This document shows, piece after piece, positions 25,861 through 39,961 of a stretch of DNA of 64,000 nt. The translations under genes and the position numbers were made by a program. How positions within the stretch are numbered: position 1 is the first letter of the stretch; each line of letters opens with the position of its first letter. The notes beneath the pieces are model-generated. The model made no database searches. It had not been told where the DNA came from and saw only the letters and a program-made list of their open reading frames with translations. The DNA is from Stercorarius parasiticus (taxonomy: Eukaryota > Chordata > Aves > Charadriiformes > Stercorariidae), in assembly GCA_013396915.1 (NCBI GenBank), contig VWZL01000583.1, positions 124,001 through 188,000 on the forward strand, in the 5' to 3' direction.

Positions 25861-26021
25861 ATAATAATAAACAAAAAACTAAAACAAACAAAAAAACAAA
25901 CCACAAAACAACCCCCCACAAAAAAAAAAAAACCCCAACCAACAAAAATAACCCACACCAAAAAAAAACCCCATCACTAAAAAAACAAACAAACCCCACA
26001 AAACTAAAACCAAAAAACACA
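25861..26021. repeat. G-free A/C-rich low-complexity tract
   Basis: The 161 bases contain no G on the plus strand and only a few T. They are made of A runs, CAAA units and C4-C6 runs, including a long A run near 25920-25932. It has the same character as the tract at 2051-2185. Confidence 0.9.
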
Positions 26022-29000
26022 GGTCTGAAAGGAGCCTGCAAAGCAAGTCCTTCAGCATAAGTCTTCACTCTTAATGTTTTGGTGGCAGTTTAGGGAGTTA
26101 CCAATCTCTCCCTCTCTGATGGCACTGCAGTTTGTACGGTTGTATACTGACCCAGGTCAGGAACTGATTCAACTGGAAAACACTTTTCTTTTCCTGTGCT
26201 CTTTTTCAGCCTGCGTGCTTTGCAGTCTGGTTCTTTCTGTGACTATGAAACCCACAGCGTGGGACATAGCGAAAGCCAAGGCAATGGGCGGAGGTAGCTG
26301 GCAGCGGAACCTGATATAAGCTGTAGAGGTAGCAAACTTCTAACCATAGTATGTGCTGTCTCTGCACTGCAGGTCTTGTTTGGTGCTGATACAAATCCTA
26401 AACAAAGTGATTCCATGCATTTGTGCAAAGCTGTATTTGAGCTTAGTGAGATCAAGCGAGGTCCTCATAAATGAGTTATACATTTGTTTAGAGTAAAATA
26501 AAAATACTGTGTGTAAATAATGAAAATGGGAACAAAGTGAAGTTTGCAAGGCTGAAGTATTATGCAAGGATTTTCCTCAGTAGTAGCTGTTACTGTTACC
26601 TTAATACTTATTTCAAATGTGGTTCTTATCCGAAGAATAAACAGTAGTTTGCGTAGCCTCTCCCTGAGTCATGTATACTAGGATATACATTCAAAGGAAG
26701 CAAAAGGGCACAACAGCCCCATAAAGGAGATGTTAGCAAGCTGCTCAGTGTTCTCAGCCGCAGAATGGCAGCTCACAACCCAAATAAGTGTTCCAGCTCG
26801 GTCACCCAAGCTGCTCAAAGATGACTGCTTGTGTCCCGTTGTAAAGATTTTATCCGTCTTATAGGCATTTATCCCTACCAGATTTATGTGAAATGCATGA
26901 TTTATTTCCTTGGACTATTGTTCTCTATTTGCCACCGATTGAAGACTTAGTGAGTATCAACATTGTAGATGGTCTCAGATCTTCATTTTTGTATTTATTG
27001 CAGTGAATTAACTAACTTAATGTTACATTCATTGCAAAAGTAGCTGTATACTATCTCCATCTTCATCTTTCTCAGGAGAAATGTTGTTTCTGATTGGCAA
27101 TATCAGGTGAGTTGAGGAGGGCGTATGGCATCATTATTTTTTCTGTCATATTCTAATCCTCATGAGTATATCACGGTGGGATATAAGTAAAGAACTGCTT
27201 CCTTCTTAAGCAAAAATATTGCATCAGATGGCATCCCTTTTCCTGGGTTTTTATGCAAGTATGATGCTACTGTGTGTGTGCTCCATGGGTAGGAAAGAAA
27301 GCTATGTAGCTTGAAGGTCTTTTATTACAGCACGGATGACCTTTCTGCAAGGTCTGTTTAAAATGAAATTAATAGCTCTTATGTCTGGATAATTTGACAA
27401 ACACAGAAGGATGGAAAAGTTTCTTCCCCTCTTTTAGATCACTCTTAAATGTCTGATGTGCATGAGTGATGTAGATGTGAAACATCACTTGGCTGATTAT
27501 GCATTTCAGCTCTCCTTAGGAGAAATTGATGAAGTTCAATTACTGGCTTTAATCTTGCAACCTTGCTGGTCGTATTCAATACCTGTTATTGTGCAAATGG
27601 TCCGGCCTAACTCAGCACATAAAATACAACCGAATCAGACATCCCTTTGAAATACAATTAAAACCAAGAAGCCTTACCATTCCCATGGTATTGTCCAGTG
27701 ATCTTTGAGCATTTGTAAACTATTGGTAAGCTTTTATTAAGGGGTCTGTTCACCAGTACTGTACTTGCTGTTCTGCTTCGTGCTGTTGAATTTGACTAGG
27801 GAGAGAGAGAGATTAAGATAAAACCCTTCGAATGGGATAGGGCGGTTGTGCTCCCTTCCCCTGTAATTTTAGTCTTCGCATCCTTTCAATCTGAATGCCT
27901 TTGCTTTCTTTCCCTGATGTTGTAGTTTCTATAGCTATTCTGGATCACATTAAACTTCTTGTGTTGGCAGTGTTTGCAATTATACTACATTCAGTAAATC
28001 TCTGACAAGGCTAAATTGACTTCTGAAGAGCCTTTTGAAGGCCTCATTACCATCAGTTTCTGTCGTGACATGCTAATAGGGACACATCCCTGCACTTCTA
28101 GCAGTGACAAAGAATTAAGTACTTGAATACCTGTCCCTATGCAGTATAAATTTTCGAGGATAGCGCTTGTTTCTTTTAGTTGCAAATAGCATATTCTTCA
28201 CAGCTGTGATAGAGTAGGTCTGTGGAAACCTGGAACTGGGATGCAGATGTGTTTGCTTAAGAACTGGTAAACCAACTGATGCAGCAACTTAGTGCTTGTA
28301 CGTAGCTCACTCTACCTGGCAAAAACTCTTTTAGGCTCGTAGGTAATCTTGTGGATTTCAGGTAAGAGCAAACCATTTCAGTATTCTTAGGCTTGGAAGG
28401 CGGACAGAAGGGTTCAGTGGTGGTCTGTCACCAGTGCCATGGGAGATTTTGCCAGCAAATATTATAAACAGCTGTTGCAGTTAGGCAGGTCAGATAATAA
28501 GTACTAATTACTGTATTGCAGTGATTCCCAGGTAACCTGATGTCCCATTTATCTCTTAATCAACAGAGACTGAGTTCTGAAAGAAAAGTTGTTGCTTCTT
28601 GGAAAAGCCAGGGACAGAAAAAGTGCTAGGCAGGGAAGAACTCAAACAGGAATGCTGCAAAGGTTTTTAATGCATAATTTTGATATTAACTCTTTTGATT
28701 TCTCAGATGGTTGTATGAAAAGATGGAATTGAACCCCTTAAAGCGAGGGGTCCTATTTCTTGATCTGTATTTATTTCAGGGGAGAAGCAAAGTAACTTTG
28801 GTTTTAGTAAAACATCATACCTAGCAGCAGTATGCTGTTCTGAGCGAACATAAACTGAAATGGTAGTCTTTGCAACAGGTCACTAACTAGGAATAATTAC
28901 TAGATAGAAAAGGTAATGAAAATGAACATCTGTGACACAATGAAACATTTCTTATTAAGAGAATTAGCCTGTAGAATGGGGTGTTTCCTCCCCTCCTTTT

Positions 29001-32000
29001 TTTTCCCTTTTAAGGTGCTGTGCCTAACAGCTACTATTAATGTGTACTTAGGTAATTAAGCTAATGAATGCTGGTAAATTTTTAAAACTTGTGTTTCTAG
29101 GAGATTTCTGTGGGCGTTATTTTCTCTTAAATTTCACTCTGAAGCAGCTTAAATGATGTAATGGCTTTATTACTGTTTTTTTCTTTTCCATTTTCATTTT
29201 TTTACAAAAGCTTGGGACTCAGAAATTTCCAACTGATTTTGGAGGTTAGTTTCAGTGGGAGGCAAGGTCAGACCTGCAGGAACTACAATAGCTGTTGACA
29301 ATACATTGTTATTGTGAACTCTTCGAAGTTGTGAAAATCAATCTTTATGATACAAAGCAAACTCTGTGTGTTTTTTTTCAATATGAAACCGAAAACTGAA
29401 CTTAAATGCCCAGAGAACTTCTTTAAGTACCCATGTTTTTCTGTTTTCATTTCAAACACTTATTACGTTTCAGTTCTGTTTCCAGCTTATAACAGTATTC
29501 TGACATTTAAATTCATTTTCTCAACAAGGTTATATTATGTAAAATAATGCTTCTGTGGAAAAATAGTGAATGTTTTCCTCCCCCTCACCCCTGGAAATTC
29601 TTTAGCAACAATTCTATCCAACTTATTTCATTTCAAAGGAATTTAATAAATACTATGTCTGACTTTTCTAGAAGGAAAAGGTATGGAAGCACACTGTACC
29701 TCCTTGGTGGATGGAGACCGAGATAGAAGCCAGCTATAGATGCACCATGTTTGACTTGCTTTGAAATACCTCTGTCTCCTCAAAATACATGCTTATCTGA
29801 AAAAAAAAAACAAAACCATTTTCGTGTTTCATTGGTTAGAGCTTTTTTGTACAAAAATTGATTCCTAGTGTTAGAGAACCAACCGCAAATTCTAAACCAC
29901 AATAATAAAACAGGTCTTGATACAGTGTAGTGAGTTCTTCCAGGCTGAGCAAATCAAAGCAGTTAATTATTACTGAAGCAGACCACAGTTTTGACGCTGC
30001 ATGGTTGAAATCTTCCTCAATTTATACAACCAACCAACAAATATTAGCCTTAGGCCACGCGTGTAGGACAGTGGCTTGCAACTGTTTTCCTCCTGAAACA
30101 TCAGCCAAAGACGTGGAGCTCTGATATAGCTATCTCTTGATGGCTGGCTGCGCAGTGGTGGGGAAGAGAGCCGTTAAGGGAAAATAGATTGTGCCAAAGC
30201 TTCTTGTCATGTTCTCCTTTTATCTTGATTTAAGAAGGTTGTCATACTGTTGTCGCAGGGCTCTGATAGGAAAGGGAGGCGTTACAAGTCTGAACTCTGC
30301 AGACAGGAGTGGCATGTAATACAAATGTGCAGTTCAGTTAAGCATTGAGAAATGGTGATATATGGGCTCCAATCCTGAATTTCCCAGCCCCGCTTCCTGA
30401 AACTGTGTATAGCTGAGCCCAGTAAAGTAAATAACCTTTGATTTGAAATGAAAGAGACTTTCACTTGCTTATACCAGTATGCTTTAGACTTCTGCAGTGT
30501 TCTTTTCACTGCTTAGCATCTTGCTTTAGACATTTTGAGTCCTTTAAGGACTTCATAGAAGGCAGCTGAGAATTCTCACAGTATTTTTTTTTTTTCTCCC
30601 CTCAAAGTCAACTAAGCATTTGGTAACTTGCAAAGACACATATGATCCAACAGGTTTGAATTTTATTCTTTAGTGGGTTTTGATTGAATAGCTTGTAGTG
30701 CTTGTCTGCAAGGAAGAGTTAGTTTGTCTATGACGGGTTAGTCTGTAACAGCAATACTGAGAAGTATCCAATTAGTCACATTTTCTTTGATACTGGCTAA
30801 TAATGAGTACTTGGAGAGTGAAGAAGGAAAGGGCAAACACACGTCAATATACTCACTAATATATTTTCTGTCTCCTTCGTAAATCTTAGACTTACTGAAC
30901 CTGATACTGGATCTTAATTTTTTTGAGGATCCTTTTTTGCAAGCTTGTCTAGTCAATGTCTAAGCTCATCTAGGTTTTCTAGTGTTTTATGACAGTAGTT
31001 ACATGGTATAGTTTTGAATTGCATGTGTTTGCCTTTTTGCTTAACTTAATTTAATGCCTTGTAATTCCTGTGAGAAATTGTGAGGAAAAACTCAGTTGTT
31101 ATTCCCTATTCATCATCTTTGTGCCGTTCATGAAGTTAGGACTTAAATTATGCTCCTCCCCTGCCTTCACCCTTCACAGTGTCTCTTTTTATAGATTGAA
31201 AAATATTTTTATTTTCTCATTGCAGAATTCCCCTGCACAATCTTTGTTCTTGTTGCGTTACTCTACTGCTTCTAGGTTTACTTTATCTTGTACAAGATGA
31301 AAGTACACCTACAATGCAGTACTACTGAACGCGTACATGGATATCTTAATTATGTTGTAAATATCTTAAGTAAAATATATTTAAATCAAATTAATAACAA
31401 GGAATACATAAGCATGTACTGTGTTACAATAAACAACATGTAATTAGGAAAATAGTATTACTCTTGTGGAGTTGGAAGTTAACCTTGTTGTAATAATGAC
31501 CTGTTTAATTTAAGATAAAGTCTCTGTCAGATGATGGTTATTTAATCTTTTCTCCATTTTGTATTTCTCTTCCCCTTTTCCTACCAGATAGTATTATATT
31601 TCGCTGAAATGGTCAGTGGTCCCTTTTAAAATTGATGATAGCACAGTCTTTACAAACCTTTTGTTTCATTTATTTGGTTTAGTATTTCTGCTTTTGCTTC
31701 TAAACTTGAACTTTTTGAGTGGAGTTATAGTGATTCATTGCTTTGGTACTAATAATGTCTTGCCCAGAAAAGATCCATCTGGATAGTTAGTGTCCAAGCT
31801 AGAAAAATCACTCTTGAGTCTGTAAAATTTTCTCTGCGTGAGAAAAAGCTATTATATAAGAATGTTAGTTAAGACAAATGTTGGGGTTTTTATGTAGGTG
31901 AGAGTGGTCTGAATAAAGTCGCAAAGAGAAAAGAAAGCTGTGATTGAGGTTCAACGATCTTTAACCATGTGGGGGGGAAGTGCAAATAATATATCTTAAA

Positions 32001-35000
32001 ATCTGTATATTCAGAAAGAACTTAAATGAACGTTATACTGAGAATATAGAAGATGATGTATTTCAAGAAGATAGAAGATGCATTTTGCCTAATTCTTGGC
32101 ATAATTTCAAGGGGTTGGGGTAAGGGGAGAACAATCTAAAATCTGTTTATTATAAATAACTATTCTGTTTGTGCCTTTCATATGAAGTAGCTTCTAACTT
32201 CTCTGAAAGAAGTCCTTGTTCAACTCTTAAGTGGCATTTAGGCATTAAAAAACTGCAGAAGTAGATTCTTGCGGAAAATGTTTCCTGTTAGTGTTCTCCA
32301 GGACCTTTTTTTTTTTTTTTTNGAAACTACCAGCTGGAACCACTAGTGATAGTGAAGTTGCTTCTCTTCTTATTTGGCAGAGCTTTGTTGTTGTCCTCGC
32401 ATTAAATCTGTAAAATATCTGATCTTCAGTCATCAGTATGAATCATCATCAAAGGATTTGTATTGATTTGCATCAGCTGAGGAGTGGATGTAAAGGCCAT
32501 GTGCTTAAATTGAGGTTGGATTGAGACTTATGCCCCCTTCACAGCCTATTGACCAACGGGACAGACAGCAGAATATACAACAGTCTGTGGAGAAGGACTT
32601 CGTGTCTTTTTGTCTTCCATAGGTGATAAAGTTCTCAGTAAACTAGGTCTTTTGGTGAGTCACTTTTGCTTTTAATAGATGGATAGCGATATACTAAAAG
32701 CTTATAATTTCACAATGTTTTAGTTCTTTAAAGTAAATCTGAGTTAAGACTGCCATATTGGTTTTGTGGAATTATAAAAGCTTTATTCACTAAAATTAAC
32801 ACGTTTGAGGAGTCATTTTGGTAATGTAAATCATTTTAAGTCACTGGACAAAGCTGTTGAAGCTTGAGTTTAGTGACAAAACCTGGTACTTTTAAGGAGG
32901 ATTATTTTCTTTAGAAAGTTTTGACTCTTGTTTTCTTGGACAGTTCTCACATACAACTTCTGAATGTTATATTAAAAATGTGGCTATGTCTGTCATTGAT
33001 CTATATGCGTACCACTTTCTTAATGCTTTTAAACTAGTAAGTCAATATCTGTAAATGATGATCTGAACTTTATGACTTAAGTACTTGGTTCATCTTGATA
33101 TCACTTGGCAAATGGCAACATCAAAGGATTCTGTGCAGTAACTTTTTTGTCTTACATAAACTTAAAATCCGTATCATTAATTGATTTACCAGGAAATCTT
33201 TCCTAACCTGCAATGAAGATATGTAGTGTTAGTAATAGGAGGTGAAGGAAGTAGTGACAATTTACTTTATGATGCTGTCTGTTGGAAAGGCTATTTTTAG
33301 ACTGGAAGAGTCTAAAAAAACTGGGAGAGAGAATAATTAACTTTATACATTTGTATACTTGCAAATATGTCTCAAGTATAGAGATTCACAACAAAGCAGC
33401 ACAAAATGTGGTTTCTTAATTTATGTAGCATAAGCAGAAATACTTCAGGGAATATCTTAGTGAGGTACTTTGATGTAACCTTTGATTGGTGTTCAGAATT
33501 TACTTTCTGAATTGCCAAAGCTGAATACAAGTGCATGTGTTTAAGTGATACTGATTTGCTACATGAATGCATCACTCGGGACACAGTCCCACTCTTTTCG
33601 TTTGTCTACAGCTATTAATAATTTAACAAATGCGACTGCATTTTTATTATAATTTTTATAAAAATAATTTTATATTGGGCTTTTTATTTTAAAAGGGCAA
33701 ACGGTTGTCTTTTGAGGAGAATCTGGCTAATTACTGGTTTCTCTAGCTTCTACTATAAGGGTTTAATAAGTTTAAGACTTTCAGCAAGCTTTGAAAGAAT
33801 TTTATTTCATGTAGGGTTAAATGCTTAAGGAAATTGAGAAAGCTATGGAGTTATTACTGCCACTCCGGTAGTTCATGTTTAAGGCCATTCTGTTCTCATC
33901 TTAAATAACAAATTTCAATGTAGTTTCAAGCCCTTGAGAAACATATCGATACATTTAAACCAAGCAATTTACAGTAAGGACAGCAGATATATTTTCTTCT
34001 TTGCTGCACCATTTAACTGGTTTTATCAAAGAGTATTTATGGATGACTCTAACAGGGTAATTACAGGATAGCCTTCATAGATTAGGCAGCAGATAAACCA
34101 ACACTCACAGTGATTTTTGGCTCTGAACTATGCAGTGGGAAGAAGCTATTAACAGCAAATTTACAACCAATGAGGCTTAGAATAATAGAATATATTAATA
34201 CTGTATATTAGAAAACAGGAAAATCACATAAATGCTCTACTGTACATACAATATCAGATTAGACATAGGAGCTTTCCTTTCAGGATGGGAATTGTCTGAT
34301 TTGGGGTATGTAAAGCAGAGATTAAGAAGGAAACTCCAAAAAGTCATAACCAAGCCAAAATATTTGAAAAGGCAAATAAAAATACAAAAATGTGTTTAAC
34401 TTACAGAGTAATACATTTCATACAAGAAAAATAGGAATTGTTTAATTATATGTTGAAATTCTAGTTGTTAGCCCTGGTGTTTGGAGATTCTGCTGTTTCT
34501 TGGTATGAATTTAAATTTGAATGGAGAGGAGTGGAGGAATGGGTAATTTGGTAGAAATTTCGTGGGTTTTTTCTTTTACTTAATCCGCTAACTTTAAAGT
34601 GCTTGCAGTTTTTACAGAGTAGTCAGCACACTAAAAATAGCTGGGACATAAACGTTAAGAATAGAGCATTTGAACAGAAGAAAATGCTGACACTAAGTAA
34701 GAGGACAATTAAGTTGCATAATAGAATTATTTCTGAGTAATAGGTACATACATACATTTCTGTGTATCTTTAGAGTCCATTCAGGCTTTCACTATAAGCT
34801 TATGTAAACATTACCTAAATTGAAATTTTCAAATCAAATTTCATTTGCGAATCTGTTTGGTGCTAGGCCCTTAGACACTATGTGTGGCATTATATAATTG
34901 GTCTGATTTTAAGCGTTAGGCCCTGAGCCTTCAATAATTAAGTAATGCTAAAGTAGAATATAGGTGAAGGTAAAAATTACGTATTGTATAAAATGGACAT

Positions 35001-35189
35001 CAAAAGACAGAAGATCTCTAGCTCAATGTTTTCCATTACAACAGTAAATTGATGTATTGATGCTTGTAATGGAATTCAAAAATCCTCAAGTAAATCTAAG
35101 ATTACTCGGTTATCATACGGGATTGTAGTCATGTATAGAAGCGTAGCACAGCCTTTGGTGCTCTGCCTGTCTGTCCTTGCAAGCTGATA

Positions 35190-36232
35190 AGGGAATTTGG
35201 ATTGGAGAGGTGGACTGCAAGATGAGGCAAAGAGCTGGGAGGACCACATGGCTCAAAGGTGTGATTCTGTGTTGCCTCAATGGTTCGGAGTCCCAACTGG
35301 CCAGCTGCCAGTGGCATGGTGCAGAGTCTGGTACTGGAGCCGATCCTAGTTCACGTCCTTCTCTATGACCAGGACAATGGGATGTGCTGTGCTTTCCTTA
35401 GGTTTGCAGGTGATGCCAAATTTGGAGGGGAGCAGTTGATAGTAGTAGTCAGAACTTTTAATAAGCTGACTCTAGATGGGAACATGGGATGACAAGAACT
35501 TCATGACGATCTACCAAGACAAATGTGAAGTCTGCACCTGGGCTGGAATAACCCACTGCTCGGGCTTGGGGCTGGCTGGTTGAGTTGGGACTAGCCTCTT
35601 GGGAAAGGCGGCTGGAGAGGGGTGAGTGAAGCACCATTGCAGCAGTGAAGATGAACTGCGTGTTGAGCTCCATTAGCAGGAGCGTAGCCTGCAGACACGC
35701 ACAAGTGACTATTCTCTGCTGGGCATATGGGACTGCATCTAGAAACCTGGCTTCAGCCTCCTTGTTTAAGACCTGTACTGTTAAACTTCAGAGTCTAGCA
35801 CAAGTCAACTAAGCTATTTAGGCAGCCGTAGCATATGACAGGAGGAGAGACTGAAGAAACTGGTTTTGTTTAGAAAAGATCAAAAGAAAAGACAAGGCCG
35901 GGGGGAAAAGACTTGCAGCGTTCCACTCCCTAAATGTTTCATGGTTGTAGAGAAGGTAAAACTAGATTCTTCTCAGATGTGTACAGTAGAAAACTAGGAG
36001 GCAAAGGTGACAAGTCACAATCGGGGAAATCCCAATTGTTTAAAAGGGGGGAAAAAGAAGAAGAAAAAAATAAAATCGCTATGGGAAAGTGAAGTTACGC
36101 ACTTAGTTTTGCTATGTTTTGCCATTAAGCGAAGTCATTGAATGATAATGTTTGCCCTGCTTTGAGCAGGGTGTTTGACGAGGTGACCTTGAGAGGTCTG
36201 TTCCAGTTCTGTGACAGAATTGTATAAATGAA
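35190..36232 (+). mobile_element. Old, heavily decayed CR1 LINE copy, RT to 3' end
   Basis: The plus-strand sequence follows the CR1 ORF2 layout for about 1 kb. GTGGACTGCAAGATG lies near 35209. A GGTTCGGAGTCCCAACTGGC segment and GGAGCCGATCCTAGTTCA lie near 35282-35353. TTTGCAGGTGATGCCAAA is near 35402 (FAGDAKFGG, corresponding to the FADDTK-type reverse transcriptase motif). The C-terminal region is remnant, and the 3' end at 36155-36225 contains CCCTGCTTTGAGCAGGGTG, GTGACCTTGAGAGGTC and TTCCAGTTCTGTGA. It is crowded with indels and stops and is much older than the copies at 57562 and 63266. Confidence 0.75.
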
Positions 36233-37027
36233 CAGACGTCAGTGGACGAACTCCAGCATGTTTAAACAAAGTAATTCCGGTGTGTCATGAAATCACAAAT
36301 GTTTTGGGAATCTGAGTGCTGTGTACGACAGGAGCTTCTTTAAAGCTTCATAATGGAATTAAAAGAAGAAAAAAAAGTATGTCTCTGGAGGAAGAGGAAA
36401 CTATTAAATGTAGGCTAAATCTCTTTATGAACATGCTGGGTGTTTCCCAAGGCTGTCACTAGTATCAGTGGATTTTTTTTCCCTATAGATGAGTTTGGAA
36501 ATATTTATTACTCCTGAATTAACTTTGCTTTTAATGACACGTACATTATAAAGAACTAGGATGCTGGTAAATGCAAGGCATTTGGTGAGAGAGGGAAGCT
36601 TCTGTCAAGATAAAACTAAACTGATTTTATCCTTGCTCCTGATAAGTATTGCCAAAAGTATCGCTGCTCAGTCAGAAGTTTGTTGATTATCCTACCCAAA
36701 ATTTAGCAGTGAAGTGTGGCAAGATTGTAACAATATCATGCTGGGAGGGAAATTGCATTTGATTTTAACCTTCCCAGATTAAACTCCCTCGTGAGGAAAT
36801 TCCACTGTAAAGGCTTACTTATTAAGGTTGATATGATGGCTTTTATGTATTCATTCTGTAACTATTGGTTGGACATGGTTGTATTTGGCATGTTTCGCTA
36901 ACTTGGTGTAGAATGGGTGTACCTAATGTGTTTTGCTTTAGGTTGTGTTGCAACAGATGTATGAAAGTGAACACAAATTACCTGTTTTCGCATGACTTCT
37001 GCAGCAAGTATGCTAATCCTCCTTGCT

Positions 37028-37078
37028 AGACACAAGAAGTACAAGACACAAGTAGACACTGTAGACACAAGAAGTAAG
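37028..37078. repeat. Short local repeat built on AGACACAAGAAGTA
   Basis: AGACACAAGAAGTA occurs near 37028-37041 and again near 37063-37076. A partial copy (AAGACACAAGTAGACAC) lies between them. It is probably replication slippage. Confidence 0.75.
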
Positions 37079-38263
37079 TAGTCTCATTTAGGGACTCCCA
37101 TTTTAAAGAAAGCAGAAAAAGAATTATTTTCATCTTTTTTTTTTTTTTAAAATTCTTCTAGTGTCTGACTGGAAGAAACCAAAATGTATTTGCCATGTCA
37201 AGCATGTTTCCAGGGTGTTTCTTGTAAAACATGTAGCGTGGTATAGGTTATCCACCTTGTTACCTCCAATGCACTGCAAAGGGCTGAAAAAATCGGTCAT
37301 GAGACAATAAAAGTCATGAGACGAGAAAGTTGTACTGTCGGATTTTGGTTTGCAGGTTGTGCATCTTTATTTAGAGGTGGTTGAGTTTAGAGAACAAAAC
37401 TTCAAATATATACTTTTAGAAAACCTGCTGGAATTTGGTGTGTTTTTCATATTTAAACAGTCTTCCCATGTACTGAATTTGCCTGATGATATGCCGGTCT
37501 GCACTCATTTCTTACCATGGAGAAGCAATAAATCAGTCAGAAGAATTAAATACAGGGAGATGTAATGAGCAGTTCATCCATTTTAAAATAAATACCTCTC
37601 ATTGCATTGTGCAATGAATACATAGTGACAACAGGAGGAACAAATCTGCAAGGTGTTACAGTGGTGCTTGTAATGTAAGTTCTCTTTATGTTCAGACACT
37701 GTTTTTGCATAACGAGACATTCAGTGAAATGCAGGTTGTTGGGGGGTTTTGCAGCATTTCTTCATACCCAGATTTCTCATGGTTTGGGGAATTTTTTGTC
37801 CTCCAAACACTACCACGGATTAGGGCTTTTTTGTCCTATTTTAGTGTTGTATTTTTCCTCTGCTGATATGTCGCTGTTTGTGGAAATAACTCTCTTTTAA
37901 TTTGACTGCAGTAGTACTGATGTCCTCTGTATAACCGCCCACCAAGACAGCAGGTAGCTCCGCTGCATTGTATTTCTCATACTAATAGTCACAGCATGAC
38001 TGTAAGCTAAGGGGGCACACCTGCTGGCACAAGCTCAAACTATTGAATGTCCTAGTTGTATAACTTCTGCTAGATAGTGAAACTATTTTAAATATTTAAG
38101 AGCCTTGATTTCCGTGATCTATACTTTCTTCATGTTTCATGCCTGTTCTTTTTCTTTGTGTTTCATTTCTCCTTTCAAGATCTTTGAAACTGTTGCATTT
38201 GTCTGCTTCCAAGTTTTAACCTTTGAAGGTAGAGGAAAAGAAGATCTGAAGAACACTCCCCCC

Positions 38264-38275
38264 NNNNNNNNNNNN
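38264..38275. other. Assembly gap (12 N)
   Basis: A run of 12 N directly after a C6 run. Single unresolved bases also occur at 2724, 22842 and 32322, the first and last close to long T runs. Frames crossing them are unreliable. Confidence 0.99.
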
Positions 38276-38648
38276 CTCCACCTGGTTGTAATTTGGCTTA
38301 GATATAAATGTGTTACTCATACACGCAAGGTGCAAATGAAAGTAACTGGTTTTCCCCTCTCAAAGACTGTTACTAGTGTACTGTGTCTAGGAATGCTATG
38401 GATATTGCTTTAAAAAATACTCTTTCCTCTGTGTATGAGTTTACCTTTACCTTATCCTTTGTGTACTGTCAATTCATTTATACCTTCACTGCCTGTTTCT
38501 GGTAGGAAATTGATCCAGTTCTGTCATGCCAAACACATGCTTCCAGCCAAATAATTCAGTTATTTACTTGAACAGATAGAATCCTATTGTTCAGATGGTT
38601 TAAAAACAAAGCAAGCAGCAGTGCTTTTAGCAGACATAGTTTTATTTC

Positions 38649-38711
38649 TGGTTTGGTGGGGGGTTTTGTGTTTTATATTGTGTTGGGGTTTTTTTTTGTT
38701 ATTTTGTTTTG
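38649..38711. repeat. G/T-rich low-complexity tract
   Basis: A short tract of G and T with a few A, including a G6 run near 38658-38663 and GTTGGGG followed by a T run. It belongs to the same compositional class as 39962-40064. Confidence 0.75.
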
Positions 38712-39961
38712 CAAAGCACAGGTGCAATAGTTTTTGTGCATTTTATATTTTTCTGAGGAAGAGGTTCTGTCTTTTTCTGGTTTTCCATGAAGTGTGACAC
38801 AGCAGACCAAGCTTAGATGAGATAGTGTTCAAACCCTAATCTGCTGGTGTGTTTCAAAGCAGGCATTAGTATGCGTTCCCTGTCCATGCAGCTTAACTGA
38901 GAGAACCTGAGTCATTAGCTCAGTTGGCTCTGTGTAGGGATAAATAACCCTTCAAAAGGTCAACTCACTTCATAAAACATGGATGTTGATGTCTTCTTTT
39001 GCAGCTCTTGAGGTGTACACTTCACTAATTATCCCCTGATTCCATCATTCAAGCTCTAACAAAAAACCCAAGGTCTTGTATTTCAGTCTATATATTGGAA
39101 GTGTTGAAAATAGTTAATTTCTTGCCCTCTGAAGGAGGAGAAGGACTTCTGTGGTTGCATCTTATTGGAGGAGGGAGTGAGTCACTGTTTTTAATCTTTC
39201 AGAAAAAATGACATATCAGTAAAATCTGCTATACAGTATCAAAATTGTCTCAGGCAGTTGAAAGAAGTACATGCTATAGCACTTGAGTGCTATACTGCTG
39301 AATGCCTCCTATTTATCTTAAATCACATGGTAATCACTAATGTATAGTGTAAAAATAATTCTGAAAGTTGTGACGTCATTTTTTTTTTTAATGAGTTCAT
39401 TGCATTTCTATTTCACTTATTTACTCTATCAATGAGATTTTTGCTTTTGGGGATCCATATATTTTAAAGATCTACTTTTCTTTGGGGTTTTTGTTTATTT
39501 TTTGGAGGGCATTGTGACTTGATGATAATTGGTACTTGGTAGAGGGAAATTGGAATGTATCTCTATAGTAGCTGTTGTTGGCATTTACAGATGATGGACA
39601 AAATTAGTGCAGTCTATACAGACTTGTTAAATAACACTTCAGTATTCACCTGGGACCCAAAATGAAACTTTAAAATATTTCCAAACTGAAATTCTTTTCT
39701 CTTTTGGCTTCACTTCACATTACAGCTCTGACTTTAGGTCTGGCCTCTTAATGTATCACTTAATGTGTCAAAAATTATTTCATGGCCTTTTAGGTCTGTT
39801 AGTTTTCCTTCTCTGTTCTGTATCTATTTAGGTAGGATCGCAATGTTTAGAAGGCTTTAGTGAGTGTCTGTTAACCTGAAAAGTACTTTCATTACAGGCC
39901 AAGCTGAAGAGGAGGAAATAATTGTGGGTTGTAGTTTGACCAGGGTTTTCTTGTTTGGACC

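Noticed and set aside
25772..26068. Phe/Leu/Val-rich minus-strand frame resembling a membrane protein
   Set aside because: It is the complement of the G-free tract. The hydrophobic look is a by-product of T- and G-rich codons.
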